NCBI GenBank assembly: GCA_963724405.1
Contig: CAVRUQ010000003.1
Coordinates: 2,108,001-2,172,000 of the forward strand
Reading direction: 5' to 3'
Source of the DNA: CAVQBJ01 sp963724405
GTDB lineage: Bacteria > Actinomycetota > Thermoleophilia > Solirubrobacterales > Solirubrobacteraceae
Length of the DNA: 64,000 nucleotides
Positions 16,740 to 23,169 of this stretch are shown here, piece after piece (the stretch's first letter is position 1; every line of letters starts with the position of its first letter). Both the position numbers and the translations under genes were made by a program. The notes under the pieces are model-generated. The model ran no database searches and was not told the DNA's origin. It saw only the letters and a program-made list of their open reading frames with translations.

Positions 16740-17975
16740 ATGACGGTCACATCAGCGCTCACTCCCGCTCGCCTGCGACCGGCTGATCTGGCCCGACTGG
16801 CCAGCATCGGACTGCGCACGCGGCGGCTGCGCGCCGCACTTTCGGCGCTCGGGATCGCCATCGGGGTCGCGGCGATCGTCGCCGTGCTCGGCCTGTCCGC
16901 CTCCAGCCAGGCCGGGCTGCTCAACGAGATCAACCAGCTCGGCACCAACCTGCTCGACGTCACGACCGGCCAGAGCTTCACCGGCCAATCCGTTCCCCTC
17001 CCCCTGGCCGCGCCGGGCATGATCGCCCGCATCGGCCCGGTCTACGACGTCGCCGACACGGCCACGGTCAGCAACGCGAACGTGTTCCGCAGCCCGCTGA
17101 TCCCATCGATCAACACCAACGCCCTCACCGTGGCCGCCACCACGCTCAACCTCCCCGGCGCGGTCGGCACGACCGTCGCCCAGGGCGAGTTCCTCAACGC
17201 CGCGACCGCGACCAAGCCGGTCTGCGTGCTCGGCGCCGCCGCCGCCCAGCGCCTCGGGATCGACCGCGTCTACCCGGGAGAGCGGGTGTGGCTCGGAGGC
17301 ATGTGGTTCTACGTCGTGGGCATCCTCAACCCCGCGATCCTGGCGCCCGAGATCGACTCCAGCGTACTCGTCGGCTACCGCGCCGCCGCCAACTACCTCC
17401 AGTACACCAGCGTCCTGGACGGCCGGCCCGCGCTCGGCAACCCGACCGAGATCTACGTTCGGTCTGACACCAGCCAGGTCGCCGCGGTCGACAGCGTGCT
17501 CGGGTCGACCGCGAACCCGGAGAACCCCAACGAGGTCGACGTCAGTCAGCCCTCCGACGCGCTCGTCGCCGAGGTCGACGCCAAGGGGGCGTTCAACGGG
17601 CTCTTCCTCGGACTCGGGGCCGTCGCCCTGCTCGTCGGCGCCATCGGGGTGGCCAACATCATGATCATCAGCGTGCTCGAGCGGCGCTCGGAGATCGGGC
17701 TGCGCCGCGCCCTCGGCGCCACCAGGGCCCAGATCCGCATGCAATTCCTCACCGAGGCGATCCTGCTCGCTCTGCTCGGCGGCGCCGTCGGGATCGGCGC
17801 CGGGGCCGTCGCGACCGCGATCTACGCCTCCACGAAGCACTGGACGACCGTGATCCCCGCGGTCGCCTGGGGCGGCGGCATCGGCGCCGCGATCGCCATC
17901 GGCGCCATCGCCGGGATCCTGCCGGCCGTCCGCGCCGCCCGCCTCGCGCCGACCGAGGCGCTGCGGACCGCGTGA
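16740..17975 (+). CDS. MacB-like ABC transporter permease (FtsX domain)
   Basis: A 411-residue permease starting at ATG 16740, one base after the Ig protein stop. One N-terminal TM helix (about 30-55, LSALGIAIGVAAIVAVLGLSA) is followed by a large external MacB_PCD-type domain (about 56-280). Three TM helices in the FtsX domain follow, with the coupling motif ISVLERRSEIGLRRALGATRAQIRMQFLTEA, and a C-terminal LPAVRAARLAPTEALRTA. This is standard type VII ABC topology, which transmits ATP hydrolysis to external partners. Confidence 0.93.
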   Translation: MTVTSALTPARLRPADLARLASIGLRTRRLRAALSALGIAIGVAAIVAVLGLSASSQAGLLNEINQLGTNLLDVTTGQSFTGQSVPLPLAAPGMIARIGPVYDVADTATVSNANVFRSPLIPSINTNALTVAATTLNLPGAVGTTVAQGEFLNAATATKPVCVLGAAAAQRLGIDRVYPGERVWLGGMWFYVVGILNPAILAPEIDSSVLVGYRAAANYLQYTSVLDGRPALGNPTEIYVRSDTSQVAAVDSVLGSTANPENPNEVDVSQPSDALVAEVDAKGAFNGLFLGLGAVALLVGAIGVANIMIISVLERRSEIGLRRALGATRAQIRMQFLTEAILLALLGGAVGIGAGAVATAIYASTKHWTTVIPAVAWGGGIGAAIAIGAIAGILPAVRAARLAPTEALRTA

Positions 17976-18006
17976 TCTCGTCGGGTCGGGGAACCCGGAC
18001 TTCCCG

Positions 18007-18651
18007 TCAGTGGTTGTGCAGCGGGAAGTTGCAGGTCGCCGCGGCGCGTGTGAACAGCGGCGACTGCTCGTCGATCGTCGCCGGGAACACGAGGACCACT
18101 CCGTAGATGATGCTGATCACGCGGACGCCGGCCATGTTGGACGGGATCGAGGTCCGCGGGTCGGGGAAGTTGTAGATGCCCTGCCGGCGCATGCATTGCG
18201 CGACCTTCACCATCTGCGCCAGCGCCTGTGGGCTGGGGTGCGTCTGCGTGCCGGGGCCGGGGGGGCCGCCGCCGGGCAGCAGCTTCAGGCACTTCGCCTG
18301 CGCCGCCTTGAACGCGGACGATGAGGGATCGAGTCCAGAACCCCGTTGGAACTCGAAGTCCCCGCCGGGTTGCGGGTCCGGGAAGTTGGGCACGCCGTTG
18401 GAGCGCATGCACTTGGAGTACGCAAGCGCGTCTGTTTCGAGGGCGGCCGGCGTGGACGGGCCGGAGCCGGCGGCACCGCCACCGGTCAGGGGCGTCGACC
18501 CCGCGGCGGTCGCGCCGGGGGCCGCCGCCACGGTCGGGCTTCCCGACCCGCCCCCGCAGCCGGCGATCAGCAACCCGCTCACGAGCGCTGCGGCGGTGCA
18601 CAGCGCTCGCGGTCTGCGGGTCTGCCGCTTGGGGCGGATGCTGGCTTGCAT
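18007..18651 (-). CDS. CMR-FPDP lipoprotein 2 (two modules)
   Basis: A 214-residue lipoprotein with lipobox LLIAGC (Cys about 32) and a low-complexity linker. Module 1 contains YSKCMRSNGVPNFPDP and FKAAQAKC. Module 2 contains VAQCMRRQGIYNFPDP, then TSIPSN and PATIDEQSPLFTRAAATC. Module 2 is strikingly like the external part of the kinase at 19425, which has VAQCMRQHGVRGFPDP and PATIDTQSAAFTQAANTC. The gene is divergent from RR2-HK2 and convergent with the export operon. Function is unknown; a soluble partner or competitor of the sensor is my inference. Confidence 0.85.
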   Translation of the reverse strand: MQASIRPKRQTRRPRALCTAAALVSGLLIAGCGGGSGSPTVAAAPGATAAGSTPLTGGGAAGSGPSTPAALETDALAYSKCMRSNGVPNFPDPQPGGDFEFQRGSGLDPSSSAFKAAQAKCLKLLPGGGPPGPGTQTHPSPQALAQMVKVAQCMRRQGIYNFPDPRTSIPSNMAGVRVISIIYGVVLVFPATIDEQSPLFTRAAATCNFPLHNH

Positions 18652-18705
18652 CTGGCTCTCCTGGTGGTCTGCGTGGAGTCTGCGCAGCGGTTCTACCTCG
18701 CGGGC

Positions 18706-18747
18706 GGTTACGGGACGGTTTCGCTCCGCTGAAACCGTGTTGAAACC
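18706..18747. promoter_or_regulatory. Candidate response-regulator operator, second copy
   Basis: On the plus strand GGTTAC (18706) and GGTTTC (18717) are 11 bases apart. On the minus strand two GGTTTC half-sites (18747-18742 and 18736-18731) are also 11 apart, facing across 8 bases; this makes ACGGTTTC-N8-GAAACCGT a perfect inverted repeat. The layout and the distances to the flanking regulator (27 bases) and lipoprotein (54 bases) match the site at 12016-12056. Confidence 0.68.
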
Positions 18748-18774
18748 TTGCTGGGGTTACCGTATGGAGCATCG

Positions 18775-19428
18775 GTGCGCGTGCTGGTGATCGAAGATGA
18801 CCAGGAGTTGGCCGAGACGGTTGCGGCCGGTCTGCGTCACGCGCGGATGGCCGTTGACGTCGCGCTCGACGGCCAGGCCGGCCTGGCCCGCGCGCTGGTC
18901 AACGACTACGACGTGATCGTGCTGGACCGCGACCTGCCCGGCCTCCACGGCGATCAGGTGTGCGCCCGGCTCGTCGACGGCGGCTTGCGCAGCCGGCTGT
19001 TGATGCTGACCGCCGCGGCAACGAGCGACGACGTCATCGACGGACTCGGGCTGGGCGCCGACGACTACCTGCCCAAGCCGTTTGACTTCCCGGTGCTGGT
19101 CGCGCGGATCGGTGCGCTGGCCCGCCGTGCGCAGCCAAGCATCCCGCCGCTGCTGGCGTCCGGTGATGTCGTGCTCGACACCGCCAAGCGCACGGCCAGC
19201 CGCGCCGGCCGGTGGCTGGAGCTGACCCCGAAGGAGTTCGGGGTGCTGGAACTGCTGCTCGCCGCCCAGGGCCGGGTCGTCTCGCCCGAGGAGCTGCTCG
19301 CACGCGTGTGGGACGAGGCCACCGACCCGTTCACCGGCACGGTCAAGGTCACCATCAGCCGCCTTCGAGCCAAGCTCGGCGAGCCGCCGGTGATACGGAC
19401 CATCGCCAAGGCCGGCTACCGGATATGA
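18775..19428 (+). CDS. OmpR/PhoB-family response regulator, second cassette (RR2)
   Basis: A 217-residue regulator starting at GTG 18775, which gives VRVLVIEDDQ. The receiver has phospho-acceptor D in VIVLDRDLPGLHGDQV and K in DYLPKPFDF; the winged helix has LTPKEFGVLELLL, KVTISRLRAKL and KAGYRI. It is a clear paralogue of RR1, sharing most of the receiver and recognition region. Its TGA overlaps the kinase ATG (ATGA). Confidence 0.93.
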   Translation: MRVLVIEDDQELAETVAAGLRHARMAVDVALDGQAGLARALVNDYDVIVLDRDLPGLHGDQVCARLVDGGLRSRLLMLTAAATSDDVIDGLGLGADDYLPKPFDFPVLVARIGALARRAQPSIPPLLASGDVVLDTAKRTASRAGRWLELTPKEFGVLELLLAAQGRVVSPEELLARVWDEATDPFTGTVKVTISRLRAKLGEPPVIRTIAKAGYRI

Positions 19429-20858
19429 GCATCAGCGCGCGGCTGAACAGCCGGATCACCCTGCTGGCCGTCGGCCAGCACCTGCCGCACCGGACCGTCC
19501 GCATACGGCTGACGCTGCTGTACGGCGGCCTGTTCCTGCTCTCCGGCGCCGCGCTGATGGCGATCAGCTACGCGCTACTGGTCAACGCCGGATTCGTGTT
19601 CACCCTCCAGAACGGCATGAGCTCCGAGGTCGCGGGACCGCCCCCCAGCCTGCCTATTACCGGACCACCCCGCGGCCTCCCTGCCCGTCTTGGCCTCCGC
19701 TCCACGACGCCCCCCTCCGCCCAGACGATGGCGCACTGGCGCACGGTGGCGCAGTGCATGCGCCAGCACGGCGTCCGCGGGTTCCCAGACCCTACGACCT
19801 CGGTCCCACCCAACGCCTTCGGCCGTTACGGCCTCATCGCGGATCGCGACGGAGCGATCCTTGCGATCCCGGCCACGATCGACACGCAGTCGGCGGCGTT
19901 CACCCAGGCCGCGAACACGTGCGGCTTCATGCCCGATCGCAGCACCGCAACCGCTGCCGACGACCACCGGCGCACGCAGGTACGCCAAGCGCTGCTGATC
20001 CAGTCCGGGATCGCGCTCGCGGGGATGTCGCTGCTGTCGCTCGGCCTGGGGTGGCTCGTCGCCGGGCGCGTCCTGCAACCGCTGGAGGACTCCTACCAGG
20101 CGCAGCGCCAGTTCGTCGCCAACGCCTCACACGAGCTGCGCACGCCGCTGACCCGCCAGCGAGCATTGATCCAGGTCGCGCTCGCCGACCCGGAGGCCAG
20201 CTTCTCCTCGCTGCGCGCAGCGCACGAGCGCGTGCTCGCATCCGAGCAACACCTCGAGCAGATGATCGAGGCGCTGCTGACACTCACCCGCGGCCAAGCC
20301 GGGCTCGAGCGCCGCGAGCGCGTCGACCTCGCGGTCCTCGCCTCCCAGGCCCTGGCCGCGCGCGACGCGGAGCTCGCAGGTCTCGACCTCGTTGTTCGCA
20401 CGACGCTGGCGACAGCGCCGACGGCAGGCGATCCCCGCCTGCTCGAGGGCCTGATCGCCAACCTGATCGACAACGCGATCCGCCACAACATCCCCGGCGG
20501 ACATGTCGAGATCGCCACCGCGACCCGCGACCGGCACGCCTTCCTGTCCATCGCGAACACCGGCCCGGCCGTACCGCCCGAACAGATCTCGCGTCTGTTC
20601 GGACCCTTCCAACGACTGAACGACAGCCGTACCCAGCACAACGATGGACACGGACTCGGACTCGCGATCGTCCAAGCGATCGCCACCGCGCACCGCGCCG
20701 ACCTCACCGCACGCGCGCGACCGCAGGGCGGACTCACCATCGAAGTCACATTCCCGCCGGCAGGCGGTGCCAACTCCAGGGCGACATCGTCGCTGCCGGG
20801 GCGAAGCGCGGCCGCCCGCGGGCCGGTCGCCGGGACCGATGCGCCGGCGGGAGGCTGA
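19425..20858 (+). CDS. Sensor histidine kinase with CMR-FPDP sensor and no HAMP (HK2)
   Basis: A 477-residue kinase. TM1 is about 28-52. The external region holds one CMR-FPDP module (about 106-168; C111 and C166). TM2 is about 190-212, followed by VAGRVLQPL. Then only five residues separate this from AQRQFVANASHELRTPL (phospho-acceptor H236); in HK1 the same interval is 47 residues and holds the HAMP domain. HisKA and HATPase (NLIDNAIRHN, GHGLGLAIV) are intact. Signal transfer without HAMP would have to run directly from TM2 into the dimerisation helix. The start ATG 19425 overlaps the RR2 stop. Confidence 0.92.
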   Translation: MSISARLNSRITLLAVGQHLPHRTVRIRLTLLYGGLFLLSGAALMAISYALLVNAGFVFTLQNGMSSEVAGPPPSLPITGPPRGLPARLGLRSTTPPSAQTMAHWRTVAQCMRQHGVRGFPDPTTSVPPNAFGRYGLIADRDGAILAIPATIDTQSAAFTQAANTCGFMPDRSTATAADDHRRTQVRQALLIQSGIALAGMSLLSLGLGWLVAGRVLQPLEDSYQAQRQFVANASHELRTPLTRQRALIQVALADPEASFSSLRAAHERVLASEQHLEQMIEALLTLTRGQAGLERRERVDLAVLASQALAARDAELAGLDLVVRTTLATAPTAGDPRLLEGLIANLIDNAIRHNIPGGHVEIATATRDRHAFLSIANTGPAVPPEQISRLFGPFQRLNDSRTQHNDGHGLGLAIVQAIATAHRADLTARARPQGGLTIEVTFPPAGGANSRATSSLPGRSAAARGPVAGTDAPAGG

Positions 20859-21134
20859 TCAGGCGATCGCGCCGCCATAGCGGCCCGCGGCGCACGCTCA
20901 GTCCTGACTTACCGCGGCCCCGTATCGCTGCCGCGGCGCAGCCACCACGCCAGCGAGACCGAGCGCCAGCATGGCATCAACGTGGTCTGCCCGGCCACCG
21001 GTAGCGTCGCGCCACTCAGAACCCGGGCGGCCGAAGAAGTCGATGACGGCCAACGTAGCATTGCACCGGCATGCCCAGCGCGACTGTAGCGCCGCGCGCA
21101 GCGGTGCGCCAGAGCAAGTGGCCGACCTGCCGAT

Positions 21135-21536
21135 TCAGACGATCGCGGCGGGGAGCAGCCGAAGGCCGACTGCGTCGGCCGCCGCGTGGAGACGCCGATC
21201 CCACGTGGCCAGGACGAGATCATCGGCAGGCAACACGCGCGCTGCGGCGAGGTGCAGCGCGTCAAGGCTCCGTAGCTCGTATTGGATGGCAAGCTCTGCG
21301 GCATCCTCCACGAGGCGCTGGTCGACCTGGACGATCGAGAACGCCGGCCACTCCCCCCGCGCGGCCTTCACCGCGCCCGGCCCGGCGACGAGCCCGACGG
21401 CGCGGACGGTCTCCACGAACCCAACCCGACAGATGAACCACGCACTGGCCCCGGCCATCGCGTCGCGCAGCTGGTCGCTCCCAGGCTCCGCGACATAGCG
21501 CTTGACGAGCGCGCTCGCGTCGAGATAGAGGTTCAG
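21135..21536 (-). CDS. vapC: PIN-domain toxin (VapC-like), apparent CTG start
   Basis: The 133-residue PIN ribonuclease has all four metal acids: D6 (LNLYLDASALVK), E42 (GFVETVRAV), D92 (RSLDALHLAAAR) and D113 (ATWDRRL). No ATG, GTG or TTG lies between an in-frame TGA upstream and the D6 region. The first ATG (21458) would remove D6 and the first strand. CTG at 21536 overlaps the antitoxin TGA as CTGA and gives the canonical VapC N-terminus, so CTG is the likely start by coupled re-initiation. It pairs with the upstream antitoxin. Confidence 0.8.
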   Translation of the reverse strand: MNLYLDASALVKRYVAEPGSDQLRDAMAGASAWFICRVGFVETVRAVGLVAGPGAVKAARGEWPAFSIVQVDQRLVEDAAELAIQYELRSLDALHLAAARVLPADDLVLATWDRRLHAAADAVGLRLLPAAIV

Positions 21537-21811
21537 CGCTCGGCGTCCCGCTCAGCGAGCACAAGCGCGGAGGCACTCCTGCGGCTCCTGGCGAGTCGTG
21601 GCGGTCGGACAGGTCGAGCCCTGGCCGGTGGCACGACGCGACCTGCGGCCACGAGCTCTCGCAAGCGGTCATCGGCCGGCGAGACTCCCACCGGGACAAT
21701 GTCCGCGACGGCTCGCCCACGGACCGTCACTCGGATCTGCTCGCCGCGCCCGACCGCACGCAGCGTCTCGCTCAATGACTGCTTCAGTTCGCGAACGCCG
21801 ATCTCACGCAT
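21533..21811 (-). CDS. vapB: Phd/YefM-type antitoxin (VapB-like)
   Basis: A 92-residue antitoxin. The N-terminal DNA-binding part has REIGVRELKQSLSETLRAV, VTVRGRAVADIVP; the basic C-terminal tail (about 50-92) would wrap and block the PIN toxin. Its stop overlaps the toxin start. Two GTGTCCAC repeats just upstream probably form the operator that the complex binds. Confidence 0.85.
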   Translation of the reverse strand: MREIGVRELKQSLSETLRAVGRGEQIRVTVRGRAVADIVPVGVSPADDRLRELVAAGRVVPPARARPVRPPRLARSRRSASALVLAERDAER

Positions 21812-21839
21812 GTGTCCACCTTAGCACCGAAGTGTCCAC
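21812..21839. promoter_or_regulatory. Direct repeat GTGTCCAC x2 upstream of the antitoxin
   Basis: Two identical 8-mers at 21812-21819 and 21832-21839, 20 bases (about two helical turns) apart, lie immediately before the antitoxin start. This fits autoregulation by the toxin-antitoxin complex. Confidence 0.5.
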
Positions 21840-21864
21840 ATAGGGCGCCGCCCCGTCGCCGCGC

Positions 21865-22602
21865 TCAGTCGGGGTATTCGTCCTTGCGCCAGGCGCGAGG
21901 CTCCGCGGACTCAGCCTCTGCGGTTCGCCCAAGCAGCAACGAGTGGTACGGGGCGACGAACGGATCGGGTGCCATCACCGTGTAGGTGTGGTACACGCTT
22001 CCGTTCTCGCGCGCAAAGGCGATGAAGCCCGGGCCCTCGCGCAGTCCGTCCTCGAGCTTGGCTCCGACCTGCCGTCCCCACTCCTCGAGCCACTCGGGAG
22101 GGTTGTCGATCATCCCCTTGACCTCCGGGATCTCCTGCGCCTGCTCGGGGGTGAGGGCGAGTCCGAAATCGAACGGAAACTCCGTCCCGTGCGTGGAGAC
22201 GTAGGGGAACTGCCAACCCATCCGCTTCTTGTAGGCGATCAGGCGATCGATCGGCGCGCGCGAGAAGCAGATCATCGTCACGTCGCGGTGGTTCAGATGC
22301 ACGAGCGTGCCGTCGAGCTCGTCCCCCAGGTTCGTACATCCCGGGCAGGCGCCGATCTCGTAGTCGGGCCCGAACATGATGTTGTAGGCGAGGAGCCGCG
22401 AGCGCCCGTCGAAGAGCTCGGCGAGGGTCTTCGTCCCGTCCTCGGTCGCGAACTCGTAGTCCTTGTCCACGGGAACCCAGGGAAGCTGGCGCCGCTGCTC
22501 GGTCACCTGCTGACCGAGCTTGGCGTGCTCGGCTTCGAGCTGCGCCAGCTGATCGCGGGCCGCCTGCCATTCCTCGCGGGTTCCGATCTTGCGGTCGGGC
22601 AT
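21865..22602 (-). CDS. DUF899 family thioredoxin-like protein
   Basis: A 245-residue protein with the DUF899 pattern: EWQAARDQLAQLE at the start, LPWVPVDKDYEF, LAELFDGRSRLLAYNIMFGPDYEIGACPGCTNLGDEL, HLNHRDVTMICFSRAPIDRLIAYKKRMGW and YHTYTVMAPDPF. The ACPGC Cys pair lies where thioredoxin-fold proteins hold the redox site. Function is unproven; a peroxidase- or dithiol-like role is plausible. The ATG follows a strong ribosome site (AAAGGAGG). Confidence 0.9.
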   Translation of the reverse strand: MPDRKIGTREEWQAARDQLAQLEAEHAKLGQQVTEQRRQLPWVPVDKDYEFATEDGTKTLAELFDGRSRLLAYNIMFGPDYEIGACPGCTNLGDELDGTLVHLNHRDVTMICFSRAPIDRLIAYKKRMGWQFPYVSTHGTEFPFDFGLALTPEQAQEIPEVKGMIDNPPEWLEEWGRQVGAKLEDGLREGPGFIAFARENGSVYHTYTVMAPDPFVAPYHSLLLGRTAEAESAEPRAWRKDEYPD

Positions 22603-22744
22603 CGTGTACCTCCTTTAGCGGGTCGCGTGTCAGCGTAGGCCGCAGTCGTCGATCCGTCGGTGGTCGCCTGTCGACGCCCACACCATCAAGACCGCCGCGC
22701 GGCGCCGAACTCATCGCCACGGCCTCCGCCTCACTGATGCGGCG

Positions 22745-23104
22745 TCAGCGCTTCGGGCCGAACGCCTCGGCCATCCGAACGTCCAACAGCTTCTTCACGA
22801 GCTTCCTCGGCAGCGGCTCATCGACCGGGAAGTGCAGTGAACCCTTGGTCTGCGTGTATCCCTCGGTCTCGTCGGCGAGCCGTGAGATCACGGAGCCGCT
22901 GTGCGGCACATAGCTCAGATGGTTCTTGAAGGCCGCAAAACCCGCAATGGTCTTGCCTCGGAGCTTGAACGCCGGCATGCCGTAGGAGATGCATTGCTCG
23001 GCGTCGGGGACGAGGGCAACGATCGTGTCGCGCAGCTGGGCCAGCGTGGCCCGCTTCGGCTCATCGAGGGTGCCGAGGTAGCGGTCGATCTCGTCCTTGG
23101 CCAC
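22745..23104 (-). CDS. DUF1801 family protein
   Basis: The 119-residue frame from GTG 23104 has the DUF1801 (YdhG/YjbR-like) pattern: IDRYLGTLDEPKRATLAQLRDTI, CISYGMPAFKLRGKTIAGFAAFKNHLSYVPHSG, KGSLHFPVDEPLPRKLVKKLLDVRMAEA. The fold is a small alpha/beta domain with unknown role. The frame is open upstream across the next gene, but family length and the motif support this start. Confidence 0.85.
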   Translation of the reverse strand: MAKDEIDRYLGTLDEPKRATLAQLRDTIVALVPDAEQCISYGMPAFKLRGKTIAGFAAFKNHLSYVPHSGSVISRLADETEGYTQTKGSLHFPVDEPLPRKLVKKLLDVRMAEAFGPKR

Positions 23105-23169
23105 CGCAGCATTCTCGAGGTCGGCGCCGAGGGGGTCAAGGCAGCCCACGCCTGCGCGCGGGCCGCGGG

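Noticed and set aside
14339..17032. 897-codon minus-strand frame
   Set aside because: It lies opposite the clear ABC, Ig and permease genes; its Gly/Arg-rich sequence is a GC artefact.
20909..21304. 131-codon minus-strand frame near the PIN toxin
   Set aside because: It overlaps the toxin in another frame and shows no domain.
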